From: Streptomyces sp. 378 | Lineage (GTDB): Bacteria; Actinomycetota; Actinomycetes; Streptomycetales; Streptomycetaceae | Length of the DNA stretch: 64,000 nucleotides | NCBI RefSeq assembly: GCF_030124145.1 | Contig: NZ_JASKMS010000001.1 | Span: 540,665 to 604,664, forward strand | Direction of reading: 5' to 3' | Position numbers and translations under genes: made by a program | The notes under the pieces: generated by a model | Database searches by the model: none | Seen by the model: only the letters and a program-made list of their open reading frames with translations | What the model was told of the DNA's origin: nothing | Part shown: positions 9,393-17,834 of the stretch, in pieces | How the letters are laid out: every line of letters starts with the position of its first letter | Position numbering within the stretch: position 1 is the first letter of the stretch

Positions 9393-10508
9393 TCAGTTGC
9401 GGGGCATCGGGGGCATCGGGCGGACGTCCGGCGCGATCTGGGTGGCCGGAGTCTTCCGCACGATGGTGATGAGCCGGTCGGTCAGCTCCAGTTTCCCGAC
9501 GGCCGCGTCGTCGTAGCCGAGCACCCGATGACCGCGTATGACGCTCACGACCAGGTCGGCGATCTCCCTCGGCGCCTTGCCCACCTCGGCCTTGACGACC
9601 GGCCGCTCCACGATGTCGAGCCCGCTGCCCTGCTGGATGAGGTCCTCCAGCACCATGCCGGCCGACGGGCTGAGCACGGAGAGGCCGAGCAGCCGACCGG
9701 CGGCGCTGGCGCTGGTGATGACAGCGTCGGCACCGGACTGCTTCAGCAGCGGCGCGTTCTCCTCCTCGCGCACGGCGGCCACGATGTTCGCCCCGCGGTT
9801 GAGCTGCCGTGCCGTCAGTGCCACCAGGACCGCCGTGTCGTCGCGCTGGGTCGCGATGATGATCTGCCGGGCCTTGTGCACCTCTGCCTGCTTGAGGACC
9901 TCGCTGCGCGTCGCGTCTCCGACGATCCCCGCGTACCCCTCGGCCGTCGCGGCGTCGATCACCTTGGAACTGGGGTCGACCACGACGACCTGTTCCTTCT
10001 TCAGTCCCGTCGCGCAGACGGTCCGGATCGCCGACCTGCCCTTCGTGCCGAATCCGATGACGACGGTGTGATCGCGCAACGTGGACCTCCAGCGGGTCAG
10101 TCGCCACTCCTCCCGAGTGCGTTCGGTGAGGGCTTCGAGTGTGGTGCCGACCAGGATGATCAGGAACAGCACACGCAGGGGCGTGATGACGAGGATATTC
10201 GTCAGCCGGGCGCCGTCACTGGCGGGAATGATGTCACCGTAGCCGGTGGTGGAGAGAGTGACGGTCGCGTAGTAGAAGGCGTCGAGGAGGTCGACGCCGC
10301 CGCCCGCGTTGTCGCTGTAGCCGTCGCGGTCGGCGTAGACGATCAGCGCGGTCGAGACGAGGACCACCAGTGCCATCGACAACCGTCTGGCGACCTGGCG
10401 GACCGGGTGCTCCACCAGTTTCTTCGGGAGCTTCACCCGATGGGTCACCAGATGCTCGTCGGCCTGTCGGGCGATCGCGTCCTGGCCCGGAAGTTTCACG
10501 TGAAACAC
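9393..10508 (-). CDS. Two-TM potassium channel with RCK (TrkA-N) domain
   Basis: A 371-aa ion channel subunit. The membrane part has helix 1 (LSMALVVLVSTALIVYA), a pore loop with selectivity filter TLSTTGYGDI (the common form is TVGYGD) and helix 2 (LVITPLRVLFLIILVGTTL). A cytoplasmic Rossmann RCK domain follows (HTVVIGFGTKGRSAI) and then a TrkA-C-like region, so gating by nucleotide or ions is likely. The GTG start at 10508 has GGAGGA 8 nt upstream. Its first codons, GTG TTT CAC GTG AAA, lie in a perfect parS site, and the gene overlaps the moeA stop by 13 bp. Confidence 0.92.
   Translation of the reverse strand: MFHVKLPGQDAIARQADEHLVTHRVKLPKKLVEHPVRQVARRLSMALVVLVSTALIVYADRDGYSDNAGGGVDLLDAFYYATVTLSTTGYGDIIPASDGARLTNILVITPLRVLFLIILVGTTLEALTERTREEWRLTRWRSTLRDHTVVIGFGTKGRSAIRTVCATGLKKEQVVVVDPSSKVIDAATAEGYAGIVGDATRSEVLKQAEVHKARQIIIATQRDDTAVLVALTARQLNRGANIVAAVREEENAPLLKQSGADAVITSASAAGRLLGLSVLSPSAGMVLEDLIQQGSGLDIVERPVVKAEVGKAPREIADLVVSVIRGHRVLGYDDAAVGKLELTDRLITIVRKTPATQIAPDVRPMPPMPRN
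10493..10506. promoter_or_regulatory. parS chromosome-partition site (perfect)
   Basis: GTTTCACGTGAAAC matches the Streptomyces ParB-binding consensus at all 14 positions and is a perfect palindrome. It spans the last codons and stop of moeA and the first codons of the potassium channel gene, so both reading frames accommodate it. ParB loaded on such origin-proximal sites organises chromosome segregation during sporulation. Confidence 0.93.
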
Positions 10509-11884
10509 ACCCCGATTCCTCCGGACGCCCAGGGTAGGTCCAGCAGTTCCGTCTCCTGACCCGGGCGGGCGCCGCCCGGCTGTACGACGGCCAGCGCGTC
10601 GGCGGCCGCGATGCCGCGCAGCATGGCGGGGCCGTTGTAGTGCAGCGGCACCGCCTCGTCGCCGCGCAGGACGACGGGGACGAGCCGGGTGTCGTGCGGG
10701 TGCCCGTGCACGGCGTCCCGCAGCGGCATCGTGTACGGCTCCGGGGCCGCGCGGGCGGCGAGGATCCGCAGCAGCGGCTCGGCGAGCGTCAGCAGGCCGG
10801 AGACGGCGGCGAGCGGATTGCCCGGGAGTCCCACGAGGTGCTGCGTCTCCGTGACGCGGGCCAGCAGCATGGGGTGGCCCGGGCGCACCTCCACGCCGTC
10901 CACGAGGAGTTCGGCGCCGATCCGGCTGAGGGTGGGGTGGACGTGGTCGAGGGGGCCCGCCGCGGTGCCGCCGGTGGTGAGGATGACATCGGCGCCGGAG
11001 GTGGTGACGGCCCGGTGCAGGGCATCGGCGTCGTCGCGGATGCGCCGGACGGCGGTGACCTCTGCGCCGAGCGCCCGCAGCCAGGGTGGCAGCATCGGGC
11101 CGAGCGCGTCCCGGATCAGGCCGTCGCGCGGCAGTCCCTGGGTGAGCAACTCATCGCCGAGGACGAGGACTTCGACGCGCGTCCGGGGGACCGCGCTGAC
11201 GGTGTCGTATCCGGCCGCCGCCGCGAGCCCGAGGACGGCCGGGGTGATGAGGGTGCCGGCGGCGAGGAGCTGATCGCCGGTGCGGCACTCCTGGCCGCGC
11301 GGGCGGATGTCCTGGCCGGGGACGACGTCCCGGGTCGCGTGCAGGCGGCCCTTGTCGTCCGTGCGGCCGTGCTCGCTGCGCAGGACGGCGGTGGTGTCCG
11401 GGGGGATGCGAGCACCGGTGGCGATCCGGACGGCCTCACCGTCGGTGAGGGGCGCGGGCGCGGCATGACCGGCGAGGACGCCCTCCTCCCGCACGTGCCA
11501 TGGGGCGGGACCGCAGACCGCCCAGCCGTCCATCGCGGAGGTGTCGAAGGAGGGGAGGTCGGTGAGGGCGTCGAGCGGCGTGGCCAGGGTCAGGCCGAGG
11601 GCGGTGTCGAGGGGCGCGGAGACCGGGGCGCGTCGGGCGGCCCGGGCGGCGTCGCGGCCGGCGCGTTCCGCGAGGGCCCGCGCCTCGGGCCAGGGGGTGG
11701 CGCGGTGGCGGGTGCCGGGCCGGTCGGAGGGGTCCGGCCGGTGGGGGGCGCGGGCGCCGTCCGTCCCGCCTCGTGCCGTGGGGTCGGGCAGGTGGTTGCC
11801 GTTGCTGTTCTTCACGAGGGCGAGCACCTCCTCCACGTCGAGGTCCTCGGCGTCCTCACCGGCACGGGCGCCGTGCGGGGTCAT
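10496..11884 (-). CDS. moeA: Molybdopterin molybdenumtransferase
   Basis: A 462-aa MoeA homologue that inserts molybdate into adenylylated molybdopterin in cofactor synthesis. Conserved blocks are visible: SFDTSAMDGWAV, TGARIPPDTTAV, VIPHRPRGQE-like ARPRGQECRTG, VILTTGGTAAGPLDHV, GVEVRPGHPMLLA and GLPGNPLAAVSGLLTL. The start is the ATG at 11884, which overlaps the stop of the upstream mobA-like gene in ATGA and implies coupling. The first 40 residues are an acidic extension rather than the usual MoeA start. The 3' end runs into a parS site and overlaps the channel gene. Confidence 0.93.
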   Translation of the reverse strand: MTPHGARAGEDAEDLDVEEVLALVKNSNGNHLPDPTARGGTDGARAPHRPDPSDRPGTRHRATPWPEARALAERAGRDAARAARRAPVSAPLDTALGLTLATPLDALTDLPSFDTSAMDGWAVCGPAPWHVREEGVLAGHAAPAPLTDGEAVRIATGARIPPDTTAVLRSEHGRTDDKGRLHATRDVVPGQDIRPRGQECRTGDQLLAAGTLITPAVLGLAAAAGYDTVSAVPRTRVEVLVLGDELLTQGLPRDGLIRDALGPMLPPWLRALGAEVTAVRRIRDDADALHRAVTTSGADVILTTGGTAAGPLDHVHPTLSRIGAELLVDGVEVRPGHPMLLARVTETQHLVGLPGNPLAAVSGLLTLAEPLLRILAARAAPEPYTMPLRDAVHGHPHDTRLVPVVLRGDEAVPLHYNGPAMLRGIAAADALAVVQPGGARPGQETELLDLPWASGGIGVCFT

Positions 11885-12864
11885 CCGGCGTCCGGGCGGG
11901 TGTCGGGCGTGGCGTCGGGGGCCACATCGCCCTGGGGGGCCTGTGGCGCGGCGGCGGGCGGCCGGTCCCCGGAGGCGCTCTCCTCCTCCCAGCGGATGGC
12001 GAGGGCGGCGGCCTTGCGGGCGGCTTCGGCGACCGCTTCGGGTCCTCCGCCGGCCTGCGCGGCCGCGTAGCCGACGAGGAAGGTGGTCAGCGGCGCCGCG
12101 GGCCGGGCCACACCGTGGGCGGCGTCGCGGGCGAGGTCGAGCAGGCCGCGGGTGTCGACATCGAGGTCGATCCCGAGTTCGTCCTTGACGGCGGAAATCC
12201 ATTCATCCAACACGTGCCCATGCTCCCTGATGCGTGCCCTGGCGGTGGCGATGTCGTCCCAGGTGTCGCAGTCGAAGGACGCGACGGGGTCGGAGACGCG
12301 GGTGAGGTTCAGCTCGGCGGTGAGACGTTGCAGGGGAAGACCGGCGAGAGCGCCGTGCCGGGCGGCGAGGCGCGCGAGCTCCTCGCGCAGCCGCGGCGCT
12401 CGGTAGGCGGCCACGAGCGGCTGGTCACGGCCGTCGGGGTCGGTCAGCAGCACGCCGTCGGTGCCGCTCTCCCGCAGCACGCTCAGCAGGCGGCCGACGG
12501 TCGCGTCCCGGAGGAACGGCAGGTCGGCGGAGAGCACCACCACATGCTCGGCCGTGGTGTGGCGGAGCCCGGCGTCGAGCGCGGCGAGCGGTCCACCGCC
12601 CGGCGGGTCCTCGCGCGCCCAGGTGACGGGCCGTGCGGTCGGCCGGGGCGCGGCGACGACGACGGTGCTCCGGGCGCCGCCGCAGGCGGCGAGCACCCGG
12701 TCGAGCAGGGCCCGCCCGCCCACGCGCACACCGGGTTTGTCGGTGCCGCCGAGGCGCCGGGCCGCGCCACCGGCGAGCACGACGGCGTCGTACCCGGCGC
12801 GGTCCGTCCCCTGGGCGGGGCCGGTGCCGACGCCGGGTTCACCGGGGTGCTCGTAGGCGGTCAC
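11881..12864 (-). CDS. MobA-like nucleotidyltransferase fused to a DUF6457 domain
   Basis: A 327-aa protein. Residues 20-215 form a MobA-type NTP transferase (AVVLAGGAARRLGGTDKPGV, then VVLSADLPFLR), the family that attaches GMP or CMP to molybdopterin. The C-terminal 90 residues (LDEWISAVKDELGIDLDVD to FLVGYAAAQAGG) match the DUF6457 domain found with molybdenum-cofactor genes. It lies upstream of moeA with an ATGA overlap, so both act in molybdenum cofactor maturation. The GTG at 12864 is the chosen start; its ribosome site is weak, and the upstream frame is repetitive filler. Confidence 0.87.
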   Translation of the reverse strand: MTAYEHPGEPGVGTGPAQGTDRAGYDAVVLAGGAARRLGGTDKPGVRVGGRALLDRVLAACGGARSTVVVAAPRPTARPVTWAREDPPGGGPLAALDAGLRHTTAEHVVVLSADLPFLRDATVGRLLSVLRESGTDGVLLTDPDGRDQPLVAAYRAPRLREELARLAARHGALAGLPLQRLTAELNLTRVSDPVASFDCDTWDDIATARARIREHGHVLDEWISAVKDELGIDLDVDTRGLLDLARDAAHGVARPAAPLTTFLVGYAAAQAGGGPEAVAEAARKAAALAIRWEEESASGDRPPAAAPQAPQGDVAPDATPDTRPDAG

Positions 12865-12970
12865 CCCCCGAGTATGCGCGGCCCCGCGATCACAGGGAAC
12901 GCGGGGGGAACCGACACGATCACGGGACGCGGATCCGGTACTGAACAGGAATCCCGGCCTCCGCGCCGCC

Positions 12971-13254
12971 GGTACAGCGTCCGCCTGCATGACAGGCAGC
13001 ACAGCGCCCGCGCGGCCGGCACAGCGCCCGCACGGCCGGCACGGCGCCCGCGCCGCTGGCACAGCGTCCGCACGGCAAACGGCGCCCGCACGGCAAGCAC
13101 GGCATCCGCGCGGGATTCGCTGCGGCCTGACGCGAGCCGCTGCGGCAGGTCGGCAGCCCCTGCGGTCGGACGCAAGCCCTTGCGGTTGCAAGGAAATCCC
13201 CGCAGCCGGACGCAAGCCGCTGTGGCCGGTCGGAAGCTCCTGCGGCCGGTCGGG
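12971..13254. repeat. 20-bp degenerate tandem repeat array
   Basis: This intergenic stretch is two blocks of GC-rich repeats. In the first, the unit ACAGCGCCCGCGCGGCCGGC recurs at exactly 20-bp spacing (13001, 13021, 13041, 13061), with worn copies either side. In the second (about 13125-13254), variants of CTGCGGCCGGTCGG and GGACGCAAGCC alternate. No plausible gene is seen. The array separates the mobA/moeA operon from the 3' end of the bkd operon. Confidence 0.75.
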
Positions 13255-14727
13255 TCAGAGCGTCCGCAGCAGTACCGCCGGCTGTTCCACGCAGTCCGCC
13301 ACGTACCGCAGGAACCCGCCCGCCACGCCGCCGTCGCACACCCGGTGGTCGAAGGTGAGCGAGAGCTGGACGACCTGCCGCACCGCCAGCTCGCCCTCGT
13401 GCACCCACGGCTTGGGGACGATGCGGCCGACGCCGAGCATGGCGGCCTCGGGGTGGTTGATGATCGGGGTGGAGCCGTCGACGCCGAAGACGCCGTAGTT
13501 GTTCAGCGTGAACGTGCCGCCGGTCAGCTCGGCGGGTGTCAGCGTCCCCGTCCGGCCGGCCTCGGTCAGCCGGACGAACTCGGCGGTCAGCGACTCGGCG
13601 TCCCGCGCCTGCGCGTCCCGCACGACCGGGACGACGAGACCCCTCTCGGTCTGCGCCGCGAAGCCCAGGTGCACCTGGTCGAACCGGACGATCTCCCTGG
13701 CCTGGGCGTCGACCGTGGAGTTGAGCTCGGGGAAGCGGGCGAGGGCCGCCGTGCAGATCCGGGCCAGCAGGGCCAAGAGGGAGATCTTCGGTCCGCCGGC
13801 CGCGTTCATGGCCGTACGCGCCCGCATGAGCTCCGTGGCGTCGGCGTCCACCCAGCAGGTGGCGTCGGGGATCTCGCGGCGACTGCGCGCCAGCTTGTCG
13901 GCGACGGCGCCGCGGATGCCCTTGAGCGGGGTGCGGATCTCGCCGGGGGCCGCAGTGGAGGAGGCGCCCGAAGGCGCGGAGGTCTGCGGCGGGCCCGGGT
14001 GCGGCTCGGCCGGGGAGGTCGTGACACCCTGCTCCGCGGCCCGCAGGGCGTACTCCACGTCGGCCCGCAGGATCAGCCCGTCGGGGCCGGACCCGGTCAG
14101 CTCCCGCAGGTTCAGGCCGTTCTGGCGTGCGAGCCGGCGTACCAGGGGCGAGATCACGGGGACGGGTCCGTCGTCCGTCGCGAGGCCGCCGGCCTGCCCG
14201 TTCACCGTCGTCGCGGCATCGCCGGCCTGCCGGTCCATCGTCGTCGCGGGGCCCGTGGCCTGCGCGTGCCCCGGGGCAGCGGCGGCGTCGGTCCGCCCGT
14301 TCACCGACCCGGGCACACCGGTCTGCCCGGCTGCCGCGGACGTGCCGGACACCGGCCGCTCCTGCCGGACCCGGCGGCGCCGCGCGGGCGCATCGGAGGT
14401 GCCGTAACCGACCAGGACGTTGCCCGAGCCCTGGGAGCCGGTGTCCCCGGCCTTGGTGTCCCCGGCGGCGGAGGCCGGCCGCTCCCCCACCGCCACCGTG
14501 ATCAGCGGTGCGCCGACGGGCAGTTCCGTGCCCTCCTCGCCGAAGCGGGCGGTGACCACGCCGCCGTAGGGGCAGGGCACCTCGACCATGGCCTTGGCCG
14601 TCTCGACCTCGACGACCGGCTGGTCGATGGCGACCACGTCACCGACCTCGACCAGCCAGCGCACGATCTCCGCCTCGGTGAGCCCCTCCCCGAGGTCGGG
14701 CAGCTTGAACTCAAGCACCTGTGCCAT
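13255..14727 (-). CDS. bkdC: Branched-chain 2-oxoacid dehydrogenase E2 (dihydrolipoyl acyltransferase)
   Basis: A 490-aa E2 core of the branched-chain 2-oxoacid dehydrogenase complex, which makes isobutyryl-, isovaleryl- and 2-methylbutyryl-CoA starters for fatty acids and polyketides. The N-terminal lipoyl domain carries the target lysine in VETAKAMVEV. A Pro/Ala/Gly/Thr linker follows (about residues 85-225), then the E3/E1-binding domain (ISPLVRRLARQNGLNLREL) and the catalytic domain with DHRVCDGG near the C-terminus. The start ATG overlaps the E1beta stop by one base (TGATG). It is the last gene of the three-gene operon. Confidence 0.95.
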   Translation of the reverse strand: MAQVLEFKLPDLGEGLTEAEIVRWLVEVGDVVAIDQPVVEVETAKAMVEVPCPYGGVVTARFGEEGTELPVGAPLITVAVGERPASAAGDTKAGDTGSQGSGNVLVGYGTSDAPARRRRVRQERPVSGTSAAAGQTGVPGSVNGRTDAAAAPGHAQATGPATTMDRQAGDAATTVNGQAGGLATDDGPVPVISPLVRRLARQNGLNLRELTGSGPDGLILRADVEYALRAAEQGVTTSPAEPHPGPPQTSAPSGASSTAAPGEIRTPLKGIRGAVADKLARSRREIPDATCWVDADATELMRARTAMNAAGGPKISLLALLARICTAALARFPELNSTVDAQAREIVRFDQVHLGFAAQTERGLVVPVVRDAQARDAESLTAEFVRLTEAGRTGTLTPAELTGGTFTLNNYGVFGVDGSTPIINHPEAAMLGVGRIVPKPWVHEGELAVRQVVQLSLTFDHRVCDGGVAGGFLRYVADCVEQPAVLLRTL

Positions 14728-15731
14728 CAGCTCTCGGCCTCCCACTGAAGACGCCCCACGGCGTCCAGGATCCGGTCCACACCGGGCAGGTGGTGGCGCT
14801 CCAGCATCGGCGGCGGGTACGGGACGTCGAACCCGGCCACGCGCAGCACCGGCGCCTCCAGGTGGTGGAAGCAGCGCTCCGTGACCCGGGCCGCGATCTC
14901 CCCGCCCGGGCCCCCGAAGGAACCCGACTCGTGGACGACGACCGCGCGTCCCGTCCGCCGCACCGAGGCGCACACCGTCTCGTCGTCGAACGGCACCAGG
15001 GAGCGCAGATCGACCACTTCGAGGTCCCAGCCCTCGGCCCGGGCCGCCTCGGCCGCCTCCATGCAGACGGGTACGGACGGCCCGTACGTGATGAGCGTGG
15101 CGCTCCGGCCGGGGCGCCGCACCACCGCGCGGCCGATCGGCTCGATGGGCGCCGGCTCCTCGGGGTTCCAGGAGTCCTTCGACCAGTACAGCCGCTTCGG
15201 CTCCAGGAAGACGACCGGGTCGTCGGAGGCGATGGCGGCGCGCAGCAGCCCGTAGGCGTCCGCGACGGTGGCGGGCGTGACGACATGGAGCCCCGGAGTC
15301 GCCATGTAGTACGCCTCGGAGGAGTCGCTGTGGTGCTCGACGCCACCGATGCCGCCGCCGTAGGGGACGCGGATGGTGATCGGCAGGGGCATCCTGCCGC
15401 GGGTGCGGTTGCGGGTGCGGGCCACGTGCGAGATGAGCTGCTCGAACGCCGGGTAGGCGAACGCGTCGAACTGCATCTCCACGACCGGGCGCAGGCCGTA
15501 CATGGCCATGCCCACTGCCGTGCCGAGGATGCCCGCCTCGGCGAGCGGGGTGTCCGTGCAGCGGTCCTCGCCGAACTCCTTGGCGAGTCCGTCGGTGACG
15601 CGGAAGACACCGCCGAGGGTGCCGACGTCCTCGCCCATGACGTGCACGGCGGGGTCGGCGGCCATGGCGTCGCGCAGCGCGCGCGTGAGGGCCTGCGCCA
15701 TGGTGGCCGGCTTGACGGCGACGGTGGTCAT
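14727..15731 (-). CDS. bkdB: Branched-chain 2-oxoacid dehydrogenase E1 beta subunit
   Basis: A 334-aa beta subunit of the thiamine-diphosphate E1 component. Family features are GEDVGTLGGVFRVTDGL, DTPLAEAGILGTAVGMA, the RVPYGGGIGG segment and HESGSFGGPGGEIAA near the end. The length is typical for the family. The ATG at 15731 overlaps the E1alpha stop in ATGA, and its own stop overlaps the E2 start. Such tight coupling fits a fixed subunit ratio. Confidence 0.95.
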   Translation of the reverse strand: MTTVAVKPATMAQALTRALRDAMAADPAVHVMGEDVGTLGGVFRVTDGLAKEFGEDRCTDTPLAEAGILGTAVGMAMYGLRPVVEMQFDAFAYPAFEQLISHVARTRNRTRGRMPLPITIRVPYGGGIGGVEHHSDSSEAYYMATPGLHVVTPATVADAYGLLRAAIASDDPVVFLEPKRLYWSKDSWNPEEPAPIEPIGRAVVRRPGRSATLITYGPSVPVCMEAAEAARAEGWDLEVVDLRSLVPFDDETVCASVRRTGRAVVVHESGSFGGPGGEIAARVTERCFHHLEAPVLRVAGFDVPYPPPMLERHHLPGVDRILDAVGRLQWEAES

Positions 15732-16879
15732 CCGTGCGTGCCCCCCTCCGGCTCGGTGTCGGCCTCGGCCGCCAGCTCGGCCCGCAGCTGGTCCCGCTGT
15801 TCGCGCAGGTGCGGGGTCGGCTCGGCGTACACGTGGCCGAACAGGTCCATCGGGTCGAGCACCGGGTCCTGGTTCATGTGCTCGCGCAGGGCCGCGGCCA
15901 TGGTCTCGGCGTCCTGGCGGGCGGCCTCGACGCCGGCCTCGTCGAGCAGGCCCCGCTCGGTCAGTTCGCGCTCCAGCAGCCGGATCGGGTCGTGCTCGCG
16001 CCAGGTCTCGACCTCGGCGTCGCCGCGGTAGCGGGTCGCGTCGTCGGCGTTGGTGTGGGCGTCGACGCGGTAGGTGATCGCCTCGACGAGAGTGGGGCCG
16101 CCGCCGGCGCGGGCGCGGCGTACGGCGTCGGAGAGCACCTCGTGCACGGCGGCGGCGTCGTTGCCGTCGACCAGGCGGCCGGGCATGCCGTAGCCGACGG
16201 CCTTGTGGGCCAGCGACGGGGCCGCGGTCTGCTTGGCGAGCGGGACGGAGATCGCGAAGCCGTTGTTCTGCACGAAGAAGACCACCGGGGCCTGCCAGAC
16301 GGCGGCGAAGTTCAGCGCCTCGTGGAAGTCGCCCTCGCTGGTACCGCCGTCGCCGACCATGGCCAGCGCGACCACGTCGTCGCCCTTGAGGCGGGCGGCG
16401 TGCGCGAGGCCGACGGCGTGCGGCAACTGGGTGGCGAGCGGGGTGCACAGGGGGGCGACCCGGTGCTCGTACGGGTCGTAGCCGGTGTGCCAGTCGCCGC
16501 GCAGCAGGGTGAGCGCCTCGACGGGGTCCACCCCGCGGGCCACCACGGCGAGGGTGTCGCGGTAGCTGGGGAAGAGCCAGTCCTGTTCCTCCAGCACGAG
16601 CGCGGCGGCGACCTCGCAGGCCTCCTGGCCGGTGGTGGAGGGGTAGACCGCGAGACGGCCCTGCTTGGTGAGGGCGGTGGCCTGCGCGTTGTAGCGGCGG
16701 CCCTTCACCAGCTGCGCGTACAGCGTCCGCAGCAGCTCGGGGTCGGCCTTCGCGGCCGCCCCGGTGCCCAGGACGCGGTACGGCTCCGCGTCGGGCAGCA
16801 GCGGCGCGGGATCCATGCGCGGCTGCCAGGCGGGCGGCGGGGTAGGCCGGTAAGCGCCCCGCTGCTCCATGACCGTCAT
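15728..16879 (-). CDS. bkdA: Branched-chain 2-oxoacid dehydrogenase E1 alpha subunit
   Basis: A 383-aa alpha subunit that binds thiamine diphosphate and decarboxylates the branched 2-oxoacid. The TPP motif runs from GDGGTSEGDFHEALNFAAVW to the QNN of VVFFVQNN, and the phosphorylation-loop region YRVDAHTNADDATRYR is intact. The ATG at 16879 has GGAGG 7 nt upstream; a second ATG three codons later is possible. It is the first gene of the bkd operon and is divergent from an Lrp-type regulator. A PaaR/TetR-like palindrome lies 61 bp upstream. Confidence 0.95.
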   Translation of the reverse strand: MTVMEQRGAYRPTPPPAWQPRMDPAPLLPDAEPYRVLGTGAAAKADPELLRTLYAQLVKGRRYNAQATALTKQGRLAVYPSTTGQEACEVAAALVLEEQDWLFPSYRDTLAVVARGVDPVEALTLLRGDWHTGYDPYEHRVAPLCTPLATQLPHAVGLAHAARLKGDDVVALAMVGDGGTSEGDFHEALNFAAVWQAPVVFFVQNNGFAISVPLAKQTAAPSLAHKAVGYGMPGRLVDGNDAAAVHEVLSDAVRRARAGGGPTLVEAITYRVDAHTNADDATRYRGDAEVETWREHDPIRLLERELTERGLLDEAGVEAARQDAETMAAALREHMNQDPVLDPMDLFGHVYAEPTPHLREQRDQLRAELAAEADTEPEGGTHG

Positions 16880-16939
16880 GACGGCACCTCCTCGTGGGAG
16901 CGACTCGGAGAGGCACGTCGGCTGTGACGCGCCTCACCT

Positions 16940-16953
16940 ACCGATTGTTCGGT
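16940..16953. promoter_or_regulatory. Candidate TetR (PaaR-type) operator upstream of the bkd operon
   Basis: ACCGATTGTTCGGT lies 61-74 bp before the E1alpha start. It differs at one base from the ACCGATCGTTCGGT core found between the divergent paaN and 3-hydroxyacyl-CoA dehydrogenase genes. Both resemble the ACCGNNCGNNCGGT core I recall for the PaaR regulator of corynebacteria. Confidence 0.6.
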
Positions 16954-16987
16954 CGTCGGCACATTTTGGCTACGGGTGGCCCCAGGC

Positions 16988-17009
16988 TGTGGACAAACGG
17001 TTCTCCACA
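16988..17009. promoter_or_regulatory. DnaA-box pair between bkdA and the Lrp regulator gene
   Basis: TGTGGACAA (16988-16996, reverse of the Streptomyces consensus TTGTCCACA) and TTCTCCACA (17001-17009, two mismatches) face each other 4 bp apart. They lie in the divergent bkdA/lrp promoter region, where DnaA could influence transcription. Confidence 0.5.
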
Positions 17010-17033
17010 ACCTGAGATGGACGCACTACGTCC

Positions 17034-17555
17034 ATGGCAGAGAGGCGGGGGCGGGTGGCATCTGAACAAATGGCCGACGGACACGACGCCGGCGGTCCGC
17101 TGCCGCCGCCGCGGCCCCTGGACGCCATCGATCAGGACATCCTGCGCATGCTCCAGGCGGACGGCCGTGCCTCGATACGGTCGGTCGCCGAGCGGGTCCA
17201 CGTCTCGCGCGCCAACGCCTACGCCCGCATCAACCGGCTCGTCGAGGACGGGGTCATCCGTGGCTTCGGCGCCCGCGTCAACCACGAGCGGGCCGGTCAG
17301 GGCACGTCCGCGTACATCACGCTGAAGATCGTCCAGAACTCCTGGCGCACGGTGCGCGAGGCGCTCAGACAGCTGCCCGGTGCCTCCCACATCGCCCTGG
17401 TGGGCGGCGACTTCGACGTGCTGCTGCTGGTCCACGTGTCCGACAACCGGGCGCTGCGCGAGCTGGTGCTGACCCGGCTCCAGGCGATCCCCCAGGTGCT
17501 CAGCACGCGCACGCTGCTGGTCTTCGAAGAGGAGGACCTGGAGCCGCAGGGGTGA
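17034..17555 (+). CDS. bkdR: Lrp/AsnC-family regulator, probable bkd operon regulator
   Basis: A 173-aa Lrp/AsnC protein with an N-terminal helix-turn-helix (LDAIDQDILRMLQADGRASI, then VHVSRANAYARINRLVEDGV) and a C-terminal RAM ligand-binding domain (YITLKIVQNSWRTVREAL to VLSTRTLLVFEEE). Its divergent position against the bkd operon is the classic BkdR arrangement, so branched-chain amino acids or their oxoacids are likely effectors. The exact start is uncertain: the ATG at 17034, the GTG at 17055 and the ATG at 17070 are all in frame. The gene symbol rests on context. Confidence 0.88.
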   Translation: MAERRGRVASEQMADGHDAGGPLPPPRPLDAIDQDILRMLQADGRASIRSVAERVHVSRANAYARINRLVEDGVIRGFGARVNHERAGQGTSAYITLKIVQNSWRTVREALRQLPGASHIALVGGDFDVLLLVHVSDNRALRELVLTRLQAIPQVLSTRTLLVFEEEDLEPQG

Positions 17556-17756
17556 AGGGCCGCCGCGCCCGTCAGCTCGCGGGCCCCGCAACGCCGAGCG
17601 GCACCGCGGACACCACCGGGAGCAGCGCCCGTCCGAGCCCGGTGCCGGCCGCCGTCCGCGGTCCGCGCAGGGACCGGCGTGGCGGCGGCACCCAGGCGAG
17701 CACGAGCAGGCCAGCCGCCCAGAACAGCACGCCCGAGAGGCCACCGGGGCCGCCCC

Positions 17757-17834
17757 GGGGGCCGACGTCAAGGGGCCTTGCGCAGGCCTCCGAGGTGGGG
17801 GCCGACGTCAAGGGGCCTTGCGCAGGCCTCCGAA
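17757..17834. repeat. 40-bp tandem duplication at the 3' end of the TetR gene
   Basis: Two near-identical copies with 40-bp period: GCCGACGTCAAGGGGCCTTG starts at 17761 and again at 17801, each followed by CGCAGGCCTCCGA. The right copy contains the last codons and stop of the TetR gene. The left copy is therefore a duplicated gene end lying just beyond it. Confidence 0.85.

Noticed and set aside
9393..10508. Alternative downstream GTG start (10499) for the potassium channel
   Set aside because: The GGAGGA ribosome site is spaced correctly for the GTG at 10508 and too far for the later one.
11773..14748. 991-codon plus-strand open frame
   Set aside because: It runs antisense through three well-supported genes (moeA end, mobA-like, bkdC) and a repeat array. 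Long antisense frames are normal at this GC content.
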